A DNA stretch of 64,000 nt from Bacteroidota bacterium (lineage in GTDB: Bacteria > Bacteroidota > Bacteroidia > AKYH767-A > JAHEYN01). Shown here piece by piece: positions 54,453-62,872 of this stretch. Both the position numbers and the translations under genes were made by a program. Positions within the stretch are counted from its first letter, which is position 1; every line of letters begins with the position of its first letter. The notes beneath the pieces are model-generated. The model was not told where the DNA came from. It worked only from the letters and a program-made list of their open reading frames with translations, and ran no database searches. Where the stretch lies: assembly GCA_023251555.1 (NCBI GenBank), contig JAHEYN010000006.1, positions 1 through 64,000 of the forward strand, read 5' to 3'.

Positions 54453-54582
54453 TGACCTTCCTTAGCTCACCTGCTGATATAAGTCAGGCGGGAAAGAATT
54501 GCCGGGAGTGCAGGGAAAAACGCACGTGGTTATATTTGCCTTTATCACACAATATTTTGTGTGGCGGTTTATATTGCCATAT

Positions 54583-54620
54583 AAAAAAAACAGTCATACT
54601 GTTTTCAGCATGACTGTTTT
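54583..54620 (-). terminator. Terminator of the sigma factor / Cys-His membrane protein unit
   Basis: On the minus strand AAAACAGTCAT and ATGACTGTTTT form an 11-base stem followed by a run of eight T. It starts 16 bases after the stop codon at 54637. With A-runs on its other side it may work for the plus strand as well. Confidence 0.9.
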
Positions 54621-54636
54621 CAGGCGGGATCCGGTA

Positions 54637-54999
54637 TTATTTCCCTTCTCCTGCGTTATCTTCCTTTTCCCATTCCGATCCGCAGCACCTGTAATAAAAT
54701 TTCCGTTTGAATTTTTCCCGTTCTTCGGGAGTCATCTGTGCAAGCTTTTCATCGAAGCGCTCTTTCCAGTGCCTGTGCCCGTGGTGGTGGTGATGTCCGC
54801 AGCAGCAGCCTCTCCCCCCCCTGAACGTTCCGAACAGCATCCGGGCAATCACCAGCACCCCTATAGCCTGCCAGGCATTGAGTACAGGTCCGTGAAAGAG
54901 TTCGGGTACAAGCGCATTCCATAAGTAATAAAAAATAATTCCTGCCAGCAGCACCCCGGCGGGGATAAGGGCAAATTTGAATCTCCAGTAGTTTCTCAT
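54637..54999 (-). CDS. Two-helix membrane protein with a Cys/His-rich metal-binding-like loop
   Basis: The protein has 120 residues. Two transmembrane helices (about 9-29 and 41-58) are followed by GRGCCCGHHHHHGHRHW: Cys65-67, His69-73, His75 and His77. An amphipathic helix (ERFDEKLAQMTPEEREKF, 80-100) comes next, then a second cysteine pair CC at 105-106. The cluster could bind Zn, Cu or Ni. The gene is 12 bases downstream of an ECF sigma factor and shares its terminator, so a regulator of that sigma factor (anti-sigma or metal sensor) is a plausible but unproven role. It does not match classic anti-sigma families that I know. Confidence 0.7.
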   Translation of the reverse strand: MRNYWRFKFALIPAGVLLAGIIFYYLWNALVPELFHGPVLNAWQAIGVLVIARMLFGTFRGGRGCCCGHHHHHGHRHWKERFDEKLAQMTPEEREKFKRKFYYRCCGSEWEKEDNAGEGK

Positions 55000-55011
55000 A
55001 GTGTTTGGGTT

Positions 55012-55602
55012 TTAATGGTTAACGAATTCCTGATAGATTTCACGGAGCCGTTTTCTCAGGAACAGCACTGCATAATGTTTTCTTGAAAGGAGGGTTTTCA
55101 GAGGCACTCCTGTTGCCCGGGAAATTTCCGCGAAGCTTTTTTCTTCCAGTTCATGCATCACGAAAACTTCGCGCTGTTCCTGCGGAAGTTCATCAATAGC
55201 TGCTTCCAGTTCATGCAGAACAAGCTTGCGTGCATAAACAGCTTCGGGGCCGTCGCCCAGGTCACGGAAGAAATTTTCAAGGCGGGGATCAGCATCTTCT
55301 TCTTCTGCCGCATGAAAAAGATAACTTGCAGGTTCAGGCTTTTGCTTACGGAACCAGTCGGTGATCTTATTTCGTGCCACGGTGAAGAGCCAGGCAGAAA
55401 GCTGCCCGATAACCCTTTCCACCCGGTAGCTTTCGGTAAGCTGGAAGAAGACATCCTGCAGGATGTCTTCGGCATCTTCCTTCCCGGGAACTCTTGCCAT
55501 GATAAACCCCAGGAGCCGCTTCTTTTCTTTTTCAAACGCTTCCCGTACGGACTCGTTTTGCTTTGCGGCCATGTGGTGTTCTATGATTAACGACTCTTTC
55601 AT
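55012..55602 (-). CDS. ECF-type RNA polymerase sigma factor (sigma-70 family)
   Basis: The protein has 196 residues. Sigma region 2 covers about 18-90 (EKKRLLGFIMARVPGKEDAE, DILQDVFFQL, WLFTVARNKITDWFRK). Region 4 is at about 130-185, with LPQEQREVFVMHELEEKSFA and EISRATGVPLKTLLSRKHYA as helix-turn-helix. A Glu/Asp-rich linker joins them. ECF sigma factors direct polymerase to envelope or stress promoters and are usually held by a membrane anti-sigma. The co-transcribed Cys/His-rich membrane protein 12 bases downstream is the obvious candidate partner. No promoter consensus is clear upstream. Confidence 0.95.
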   Translation of the reverse strand: MKESLIIEHHMAAKQNESVREAFEKEKKRLLGFIMARVPGKEDAEDILQDVFFQLTESYRVERVIGQLSAWLFTVARNKITDWFRKQKPEPASYLFHAAEEEDADPRLENFFRDLGDGPEAVYARKLVLHELEAAIDELPQEQREVFVMHELEEKSFAEISRATGVPLKTLLSRKHYAVLFLRKRLREIYQEFVNH

Positions 55603-55741
55603 CTCTGATTAAGGAAGACGAATGAGCAGGTTGAATATTTTAAAAGTATAAAAAATAATTCCTCCGGAGTACAACACCCGGATGTGTAATGAGCCGGAAG
55701 CCAGGGGAACAGATGCCGGCGGGATATAAGCGGAAAAATTA

Positions 55742-56833
55742 TTATATGAGCAGGGCGCGGAGCCTGTTTTTTAAAAGTTCCTGTGAATTATGCGGAAGAC
55801 TCAGCAGGGAAACATTGTATTTCTTTGACTCTTCGAGGCTGCGGGAGAGGTTAAATTCTTCCTGGGGCTCACTGTAAAAAATCTTCTTCTTTTTAAAATA
55901 TTCCGCCAGGTATTCCTGTTCTGTCTGCCCTGGCGTAGGTACAAAGATTGCATTCCTGCCGAGTGCTGCCAGGTCCATAATTGAGGAATAGCCCCCCCTG
56001 CATATAATCACTGAGGCAGAAAGAAAGGCTTCCCGGAGTTTACCGGAATCAAGGTGAGGAACCATAGTAACGCCGGGGGGTATAGCGAAGGGGGCAGGGG
56101 CGGCGTTTCCCGGCAGGCCGCGGACGAGCAGGGCGGGGAAGCTGCAGCGGGCCAGATCTTCCACGATTCTTTTTTCAAAGATGCTGCGTTGAGGTTCGGG
56201 TCCGGAGAGGATGACCAGCAGTTTACCGCCTGTACTCGCGGGGAGAGCATTGTCTTTAAATCTTGAAAGCGGACCAATAAAATAAGTGTTTGCCGGCAAG
56301 GTGTATTGATGGGCAAGATCCCCGGAAAGGTTGTTCTCACCAGGGAAATCCGGTATCCAGCATTCATGGTAGCGGCTTATAAAAAACCTGTTCAGCCGGC
56401 AGAGGGCAGGCTCAAGAAACCTCAGTGAAGGGGGGCATTTTATCATCACCTGGTGTGTTATAAAAATGCTTCTCACCTTCTTACTCCACAGCCCGAAGCG
56501 GTTGTCGGAGATAACAATGTCAATGGAAAAGTCTTTAATTATTTTTTTAAGAAAATAGTGTTCGCGGCAAATACCGGCTCCAATCAGGGGAGCAGAAAGA
56601 ATCATTTTCAGTGCCTGGCTTCTCCCGGGCGAGTATGTAATATTGTAGCCCTGGATACGGATTAGCTGCAGGTGCGGGAATTCGTTTTTTAACAGTTCAG
56701 CAGGATGCCCGTCGGCTGCAATGATAACCTCAGCCCCTGCAAGTTCCAGTTCACGTATAAGCGGAATGCAGCGTGCAGCGTGGCCGAGTCCCCAGTTTAG
56801 CGGGCAAACGAGGATGCGTTTTTTTTTCGACAT
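55742..56833 (-). CDS. GT28/MurG-like family glycosyltransferase
   Basis: The protein has 363 residues. The start at 56833 gives MSKKKRILVCPLNWGLGHAA; GTG at 56857 would add eight residues. The N-terminal GT-B domain has the acceptor loop GLGHAAR (about 15-21). The C-terminal UDP-sugar domain has LLVILSGPEP, VTMVPHLDS and CRGGYSSIMDLAALGRNAIF followed by VPTPGQTEQEYLA. This pattern fits UDP-N-acetylglucosamine-type transferases related to MurG and the diacylglycerol glucosyltransferases, but it lacks the full MurG motif set. It is thus probably an envelope lipid or polysaccharide transferase, not MurG itself. The gene stands alone on the minus strand between the sigma factor gene and a cargo gene. 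Confidence 0.87.
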   Translation of the reverse strand: MSKKKRILVCPLNWGLGHAARCIPLIRELELAGAEVIIAADGHPAELLKNEFPHLQLIRIQGYNITYSPGRSQALKMILSAPLIGAGICREHYFLKKIIKDFSIDIVISDNRFGLWSKKVRSIFITHQVMIKCPPSLRFLEPALCRLNRFFISRYHECWIPDFPGENNLSGDLAHQYTLPANTYFIGPLSRFKDNALPASTGGKLLVILSGPEPQRSIFEKRIVEDLARCSFPALLVRGLPGNAAPAPFAIPPGVTMVPHLDSGKLREAFLSASVIICRGGYSSIMDLAALGRNAIFVPTPGQTEQEYLAEYFKKKKIFYSEPQEEFNLSRSLEESKKYNVSLLSLPHNSQELLKNRLRALLI

Positions 56834-56927
56834 GAGTTGTACGGGAGGCAACTCCACGAATATACAAATTCAGGGAGAAGGGGAAATGGTTGGGATGAGT
56901 GTTGAAGCGGGCATGCAAATAAGGTCG

Positions 56928-58742
56928 TTACCTTATCAGGCTCACTGTTCCGGAGGTTCCGTATTTTTTCCCGAGAAAGCTTTCCGCACTTATCACATAA
57001 ACATAAGCTCCTTCGGGTGCGGGTGCACCCCGGGTGTCTCTTCCATCCCAACCTTTATTGATATCCTGTGTATGGAAAAATACTTGTCCCCAGCGGTTTT
57101 CAATCAGCATATCAATTTTTGAAACACCGGCTCCAAAGGGGAGGAATATATCATTTGTGTTGTCGTTGTTGGGAGTAAAGGCATTGGGGACATAGAGAGA
57201 GAATTCAGCATGTACAATTACTTCGTGCTGTATGGTGTCTGAACAGCCCTCGGCATTAATAGCGATCATGGTAACGGTGAACAGTCCGGTGTCGGCATAA
57301 ACATGTACGGGATCCTGTTGCAAGGCCGGGCTGCTGTTATCCCCGAAGTCCCACAGGTAATTAACTCCGCCGGAGGTTTTGTTGGCAAAGGCAAGTTCGG
57401 CCACGGTATGATAACTGTAGGAAAAATCCGCTGCAGGGGGAATGGAAACAATCACGCTGAGGCTGTCGGTAATGGATTGTGTGCCGCAGCTGTCGGTAAC
57501 CGTAACAGCATAGGTGGTAGTGGTTTGCGGGGTAACGGTTTCCACGGAGTCATTTCCTGCATTATTGTTCCAGGAGTAAGAAAGCGGCTGGAGGCCGCCC
57601 GATGCAGATGCAGCAATAAGTGTGCTGTCGCCTATGCATATCGTGATGTCAGAAGGCATGCTGAGGGTAAGAGTAGGAGTATCTTTAATATACAAGGTGA
57701 TGCTGTCGAATTCGCAGAGGGAAGTCTGCACGATGAGTATCACTGTTTCAGTTGCTTCATTAATCCCGTCGAATACAGGGTTTATGAAGATGTCCACGGA
57801 ATCCTGTCCTGCCGGAATTATAGCACTGTCGGGGAGCAGGGGGAAGTCCTGTCCGTTAACGGCAGTGCCGGCAAAGGAATAGTGCACCACCACGTCAGAG
57901 GAAGCGGGTGCCGGGAGGGCGAAGGAAACCGTTGTGCCACTGCAGCCTTCGGTGGATGAGGAATCTGCATTGGGGGTGGTGGCGTTCAGCGTGATGATGT
58001 TGCTGCTGAAGCTGCTTGCTTCAAGGAACACGCCTGAATCATATATATCATCTCCCGCATCTGCGATAGCAATTTTGATGTGATAACTCTGGCAGGGTGT
58101 TACTTTCTGCCATGCGGTAAGCACGGTGGTAAAGCCGTCGTACTGGACGGTGGCTCCGTTGGTGTTGTTCACATAGTACAGGGAGTTGGTAGTTGCGTTG
58201 ACATTGTTAATTGAAACCGGTGTTGCGGTACCCGGAATAAGCGCGATGTTTTTGGTTCCTGCAATCCCGGGCCCGCTGATAAAGAAAGCAAACACATCAT
58301 TGAAAGAGCCCACCCACTCGGGATATTCTTCGGAGCCGAAAACATACCTGAATTTAACTGTATCCGAAGCCGGGGTGAAATCAAATTCGAGAACGCTGGC
58401 GTCGTGGGTCTGGGAAGCGCAGATGGCGTCGAGGTCTGCATCGCCAGAAAGCCCGTTGCCGATACCTGCCGAAGAAGAGTTGTTGGGTCCGGGAGCCTGG
58501 TTGATATCTCCGCTGGTGAGCAGTACACCCGAAGCAAGACCTATATTGGAGGCGGAGCCGTTAAACGAGCCGATGGCAGAAGCGCCCCCTGTGTATGTAA
58601 TATTGTTTACGGTCACCCCCGTACCTATCAGTACATTCTGCACCAGCTGCTGGGGTGTCATGAAATTGCTTACTGTAAGCTGGGCGAATGCGACAGAGGA
58701 CAGCAGGTACGGAAATACGGCTATGGCGGTCTTCTTTATCAT
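56928..58742 (-). CDS. Choice-of-anchor L / Calx-beta / PKD T9SS type B cargo
   Basis: The protein has 604 residues. The signal peptide MIKKTAIAVFPYLLSSVAFA precedes a choice-of-anchor L domain (about 22-240: LVQNVLIGTGVTVNNITYTG, LEFDFTPASDTVKFRYVFGS, EEYPEWVG.FNDVFAFFISG). A Calx-beta-like domain follows (about 250-350, EGCSGTTVSFALPAPASSDV). Then come an Ig-like domain (ICIGDSTLIAASASGG), a PKD domain with YLWDFGD (about 455-525), and the CHU_C end (YVPNAFTPNNDNTND, ENRWGQVFFHTQDI, WDGRDTRG.PAPEGAYVYVI). This composition is typical of large Bacteroidota surface adhesins. It has an exact promoter, so it is transcribed independently of helical paralog 3 upstream. Confidence 0.92.
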   Translation of the reverse strand: MIKKTAIAVFPYLLSSVAFAQLTVSNFMTPQQLVQNVLIGTGVTVNNITYTGGASAIGSFNGSASNIGLASGVLLTSGDINQAPGPNNSSSAGIGNGLSGDADLDAICASQTHDASVLEFDFTPASDTVKFRYVFGSEEYPEWVGSFNDVFAFFISGPGIAGTKNIALIPGTATPVSINNVNATTNSLYYVNNTNGATVQYDGFTTVLTAWQKVTPCQSYHIKIAIADAGDDIYDSGVFLEASSFSSNIITLNATTPNADSSSTEGCSGTTVSFALPAPASSDVVVHYSFAGTAVNGQDFPLLPDSAIIPAGQDSVDIFINPVFDGINEATETVILIVQTSLCEFDSITLYIKDTPTLTLSMPSDITICIGDSTLIAASASGGLQPLSYSWNNNAGNDSVETVTPQTTTTYAVTVTDSCGTQSITDSLSVIVSIPPAADFSYSYHTVAELAFANKTSGGVNYLWDFGDNSSPALQQDPVHVYADTGLFTVTMIAINAEGCSDTIQHEVIVHAEFSLYVPNAFTPNNDNTNDIFLPFGAGVSKIDMLIENRWGQVFFHTQDINKGWDGRDTRGAPAPEGAYVYVISAESFLGKKYGTSGTVSLIR

Positions 58743-58784
58743 TCAGGAGCAGCCCGGCCTGCCAGTTTACTGACCGGAACTACC

Positions 58785-58815
58785 CAAAGGTAGGCATCTC
58801 TTATTCTTTCCCAAA
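58785..58815 (-). promoter_or_regulatory. Perfect promoter of the choice-of-anchor L cargo gene
   Basis: On the minus strand TTTG (58815-58812), a 19-base spacer and TACCTTTG (58792-58785). This is the cleanest TTTG-N19-TAnnTTTG match in the window. It lies 43 bases upstream of the start at 58742. Confidence 0.8.
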
Positions 58816-58844
58816 CTTTAGCTGGCGGGATTTGAGGCTGCAGG

Positions 58845-60398
58845 TCATTTGCCCGGTTTCGCAGTCCTTCTTAAGCTTTCTGCAAAAGGTCTGTCTTCAA
58901 TTTTGCTTTCGAGCCAGGAGATGATGTCAAAATAATTAAGCGTTTGTTTTTCAAAGGGGTCATTAAGTATTTTTTCAAGTTCTGTTCTTAAAGCTTTAAA
59001 AGCGTTTATCAGCTCCTTTTTGCCGATAGCCTTTGGCAGTTTTTTTCTGAAGAAATCAAGGATAGATGCTTCTGTCTTATATAGCTTATCTCTTTTTCCG
59101 AGGTAGTAATGGGTAGTTTTTCCGAGGTATCCAAGCAAACCTTCATTATCCAGCTGGTAGTGAATAATAAGGTTAAAAATTCTGGCGCTGCAATAAATGT
59201 CCTGGCGTATGCCGGGGTATAAATCATTTAATATTTTATTATTCCACAGCAAAGCCTTTTTGTAATCACATATAATAAAATAAAGTAAAGAGAAATGGGA
59301 ATAGAAGACGATCTCATATTCCTTTGCTGTTTTTCCCCTGAATTCTTCGAGGCCATTTTCAACTTTGCTGAACAAAGAAATAGCTTTCTCGAACCGGCCG
59401 CAGGAGAGATACATATTCAACTCAAGGTTATAGCTTCGCTCAAAAATTCTTGCTTTTAAATCTTCAGGGCATTTGCGCCCTAATAGTCCGGGAATTGCCC
59501 GCATCTTTTTCAGTATGTGGGGCAGTTCATTATACATTCCGAGTTTATAGGATAAGCGGGCAACATTATTCAGGCTGGAAAGGTAAGTATTGGGGCGCTG
59601 CTTAATTTGTTCCGGGAAGGCCTCGAGCATCCCGACAATCTTTTTGCGGTAGTCATAGCTTTTTGCCAGGTTTCCTGTCTGCTCATAAAATATAGCATGA
59701 ATGAAAGCGAATAATTGCTTTGTTTCCCTGGTTATTGCTTTGCTTTCATATCTTAATAACGGGTTGTCCATAATATTTTTAAACTCCCTCAACTCATGTT
59801 CGCTTCTGGAGTCTCCCTTTGATGTTCTCAGAGAATACATTTTGTCGGCAAGCATCTGATATTCCCAGACATTTTTTATTTTTCTGAAGATCTCCTGTCT
59901 TTCGTTGTGGAAAGCATCTACTTTATGCCGGACATGTTTATCGCGGAAGGTTGTGGATATGATCAGATTTCTTTCCCGCTTAAGGATGTCAGCCCACATC
60001 TCATAATTTTCATATTTTGAAGCCATGTGTTTTGCTTTCATTAAAAGTTTGCTTCCTTCCCTGTACAGTCCTTTTTTAAAAAGAATTTCGGATTGGCTCA
60101 GGCAGCTTCTTAAATCCGAATCCTTGCTTGAGTGGTATGATTCCAGGCTTTGCAAGACCAGGTTATACAGATAGTTTTTGAGTTTAGGAAACTGGTTGTT
60201 TTTTTCATTGAGATTCTCCTCTTCTATTATCCGGCGCTCATCATACTCGGTTTGCTTATTAATCACATCAAAAAGCTTCAGGTAATTGCTGTCTTTTCTC
60301 GAAGTATTGAGTACTGCGAACTTTTTAAAATACCCTTTCTCCGATCGGGTTAGGGATTTTATAATCCTGAATAAGCTTTCAGAGTTGACTTTCGGCAT
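58845..60398 (-). CDS. Unrecognised cytosolic helical-repeat protein, paralog 3 of 3
   Basis: The protein has 517 residues, with no signal peptide or membrane segment. It aligns with paralogs 1 and 2: FRIIKSLTRSEKGYFKKFAV at the N-terminus, YLKLFDVINKQTEYDE, KLKNYLYNLVLQSLES, LLGYLGKTTHYYLGKRDKLY, and NYFDIISWLESKIEDRPFAE at the end. It is the most lysine- and A+T-rich of the three and the most divergent. Its start faces the RCC1 cargo gene at 60689 (290 bases apart, including a copy of the interspersed repeat). Downstream on the same strand, 102 bases away, is a type B cargo gene with its own promoter. The function is unknown. Confidence 0.75.
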   Translation of the reverse strand: MPKVNSESLFRIIKSLTRSEKGYFKKFAVLNTSRKDSNYLKLFDVINKQTEYDERRIIEEENLNEKNNQFPKLKNYLYNLVLQSLESYHSSKDSDLRSCLSQSEILFKKGLYREGSKLLMKAKHMASKYENYEMWADILKRERNLIISTTFRDKHVRHKVDAFHNERQEIFRKIKNVWEYQMLADKMYSLRTSKGDSRSEHELREFKNIMDNPLLRYESKAITRETKQLFAFIHAIFYEQTGNLAKSYDYRKKIVGMLEAFPEQIKQRPNTYLSSLNNVARLSYKLGMYNELPHILKKMRAIPGLLGRKCPEDLKARIFERSYNLELNMYLSCGRFEKAISLFSKVENGLEEFRGKTAKEYEIVFYSHFSLLYFIICDYKKALLWNNKILNDLYPGIRQDIYCSARIFNLIIHYQLDNEGLLGYLGKTTHYYLGKRDKLYKTEASILDFFRKKLPKAIGKKELINAFKALRTELEKILNDPFEKQTLNYFDIISWLESKIEDRPFAESLRRTAKPGK

Positions 60399-60618
60399 GG
60401 TATAAATTTTATATTAAAAAGCCTAATTTAATAAAATTATCAATATAATAGATAATAAATTAAATATTTGATTAGGTATAATAAGATTAATTTAATTTGT
60501 AATCCTTCGCCCCGGGATGTAGCCTTGCGTAATGAAATTATTAAGAGCAGGAGGACAGTATAGAATAATTACCAACCCCGTAATAAATTTTAAAAAACTA
60601 TCCATAAATTTGAATTCA
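60399..60618. other. A+T-rich gap upstream of paralog 3
   Basis: The first hundred bases are almost only A and T, with an imperfect inverted repeat (TTTAATAAAATTATC near 60427, GATAATAAATTAAAT near 60451). I see no exact TAnnTTTG promoter on either strand. Confidence 0.45.
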
Positions 60619-60684
60619 CCTTCGTGTTCCGCTATGGCAGCAAGAGGGTCCGGGGCTTGCCCCGGGGTTAATACCAATTTATTC
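60619..60684 (+). repeat. Interspersed repeat, copy C
   Basis: CCTTCGTGTTCCGCTATGGC is followed by AAGAGGGTCCGGGGCTTGCC, CCGGGGTTAATA and CCAATTTATT. It is the fullest copy and contains the hairpin CCGGGG-CTTG-CCCCGG. The TACG hairpin seen in copies A and B is decayed here (TATG, one arm changed). It ends five bases before the RCC1 gene start. Confidence 0.75.
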
Positions 60685-60688
60685 TGAT

Positions 60689-62854
60689 ATGAGAAAACGT
60701 ACTTATGTAATAGTTCTTCTGTCAACAATAATTTGCCTGTTATTTACGGCAGTTGACTCAGGTGCAACAAATTATTCTGCCGGATGGACAAGCATTGCAT
60801 TGTCAAATAATAATACCGGGCAGTTGTCTTCCTACACTCTGGATGCTACCAATCCTTCCTCAGGCGGCAGCGGTTGTGTGAACAGCTGTATCCCTTCGGG
60901 GGCAACCATTACGATAACATTTCCTGCAGGGACGGATGCTACCACTGCTGTTACTGCGGGCAGTACATTTGGAGGAGCTGCCATAGCAGCATATACTGCA
61001 CAAACGGCAACCACATTGTCATTTGTGGCTCCTGCATCGGTGGCAAAAGGAGTTGCCTTTACGATAGTGATACAGAATATTACCAATCCTGTTGTAGCCT
61101 CCTACTCTGTTTATACCACATTATCTGTGACTGCGGCAAATGTTTCACCCGGTACGACTACTTTCAGCGGGGGCAGTTCCACATACGCGATATTACCTAT
61201 TCCCGCTTTTGTTTCTCATCCGCTGTCATCAGGCTGGAACCATTCCCTGTTTATCTGCAGCGACAGTTCGATTCAGAGCTGGGGCCAGGATGTTTATGGT
61301 CAGTTAGGCGATGATCCTGTCAATGCTCAGAAAACCACACCTGTAGCGGTTGCCAATCTCACAGGTATGATAGCCGTAGCAGGAGGAAATTATCATTCCC
61401 TTGCCATAAAGAGTAATTTTACCCTATGGTCATGGGGAGAGGACACTTATGGTCAGTTAGGTGATAACGCCTCTCTTACCAACCAGTCTACGCCTGTGCA
61501 GGTTGCTTCTCTGACAGGGATTATTGCTGTTTCGGCAGGAGCCTACCACTCCCTTGCACTTAAAAGTGACGGCACGGTGTGGTCATGGGGTTGGGACAAC
61601 TCCGGTCAGTTAGGCGATAACGCCGGTTATGGGACTCCGGCAGATGATAAATCTACGCCTGTGCAGGTTGCTTCTCTTACAAATATTATTGCTGTTGCTG
61701 CGGGAGGGTACCATTCTCTTGCCCTGAAAAACGACGGCACCATATGGTCCTGGGGACGGGATAATTACGGACAGCTGGGGGATAACGCTTCTCTTACCAA
61801 TCAGCCCACCCCTGTGCAGGTTGCTTCGCTTACAGGTATTATTGCCATTGCAGCCGGGTATGATCATTCACTGGCACTGAAAAGTGATGGCACCGTATGG
61901 TCCTGGGGATGGGATATTTACGGACAGCTGGGTGATAATGCCAGTTACGGCACTGCCACTGATGACAAATCCACACCCGTGGCGGTAGCTTCTCTTACAT
62001 CTGTTACCGCAATAGCGGCCGGCGCATATCACTCCCTTGCATTAAAAAGTAACAACACTATTGCATCGTGGGGATGGGACAGCTATGGAGGGCTTGGTGA
62101 TGATGCTGCCCTGGCTAACAAACCCACGTTTGTGGCGGTTGCTTCCCTGACGTCTGTTATTGCAATTTCAGCAGGATGGAACCACTCTGCCGCGATGAAA
62201 TCCGACAGTACCGTATGGTCATGGGGCTACGACGCCTATGGCTCATTGGGTGATGATGCCGCCCTTGTAAATAAAGGGACTCCGGTGCAAACAGATCCCC
62301 TGAGTCTGTGCGTTATCTCTGCCCTGCCTGTAACGTTGCTGAACTTTAACGCCTTTCGGGAAAATAATAATGCAGTAAGATGCGAATGGACAACATCTTC
62401 TGAATACAGTAGTAATTATTTTGCGGTTGAGCGAAGCTATGACGGAGCATATTTTAAGGAAATCGGAAGAGTGAGTGGTGCGGGAAATTCCACACGGACA
62501 AGCAGCTATTCATTCGAAGATAATCACCCGCTCTCCGGGATTAACTACTATCGCCTCAGGCAGGCGGATTACAACGAAAAATACACTTATTCCAATATTG
62601 TTACTGTCGTTGCAGGTGAAACAAAATACCCGATCGGTATTTTCCCTAATCCTGCTGAAGACGAACTGCATATTGTTCCTTTCCCCGCTTCCTCATCCGC
62701 TATACGTATTACCAATATTCTAGGCGAAGAAATATTTAAACAAACAGTAGCTGAGGAAATCAGAATCAGTATCTCCTGCTTTCCGCGCGGAATGTATTTC
62801 CTGGAAGCTGTAACAGGGGAAGGCTCTTTTAAGAGCAAGATTATTTTTCGGTAG
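60689..62854 (+). CDS. Exported RCC1-type seven-blade beta-propeller with T9SS type A sorting domain
   Basis: The protein has 721 residues. The signal peptide MRKRTYVIVLLSTIICLLFT is followed by a beta domain of unknown type (about 25-175; IPSGATITITFPAG). Seven RCC1-like repeats of about 50-60 residues follow (about 180-545). Each carries HSLALKSDGTVWSWG and (D/N).YGQLGD or a variant, enough to close one propeller. A stalk, LPVTLLNFNAFRENNNAVRC, comes next, and a T9SS domain begins IFPNPAEDELHIV and ends FKSKIIFR. RCC1 propellers bind proteins or sugars; in bacterial surface proteins the partner is unknown. Blades 2-3 and 4-5 are near duplicates. It is divergent from helical paralog 3. Confidence 0.93.
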   Translation: MRKRTYVIVLLSTIICLLFTAVDSGATNYSAGWTSIALSNNNTGQLSSYTLDATNPSSGGSGCVNSCIPSGATITITFPAGTDATTAVTAGSTFGGAAIAAYTAQTATTLSFVAPASVAKGVAFTIVIQNITNPVVASYSVYTTLSVTAANVSPGTTTFSGGSSTYAILPIPAFVSHPLSSGWNHSLFICSDSSIQSWGQDVYGQLGDDPVNAQKTTPVAVANLTGMIAVAGGNYHSLAIKSNFTLWSWGEDTYGQLGDNASLTNQSTPVQVASLTGIIAVSAGAYHSLALKSDGTVWSWGWDNSGQLGDNAGYGTPADDKSTPVQVASLTNIIAVAAGGYHSLALKNDGTIWSWGRDNYGQLGDNASLTNQPTPVQVASLTGIIAIAAGYDHSLALKSDGTVWSWGWDIYGQLGDNASYGTATDDKSTPVAVASLTSVTAIAAGAYHSLALKSNNTIASWGWDSYGGLGDDAALANKPTFVAVASLTSVIAISAGWNHSAAMKSDSTVWSWGYDAYGSLGDDAALVNKGTPVQTDPLSLCVISALPVTLLNFNAFRENNNAVRCEWTTSSEYSSNYFAVERSYDGAYFKEIGRVSGAGNSTRTSSYSFEDNHPLSGINYYRLRQADYNEKYTYSNIVTVVAGETKYPIGIFPNPAEDELHIVPFPASSSAIRITNILGEEIFKQTVAEEIRISISCFPRGMYFLEAVTGEGSFKSKIIFR

Positions 62855-62872
62855 TAAACAGGTCTGTATACT

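Noticed and set aside
61400-62260. Regular DNA repeats that could be read as a CRISPR array
   Set aside because: They are in-frame codons of RCC1 blades with unequal spacing of about 150-190 bases and no unique-spacer pattern; no cas genes are in the window.
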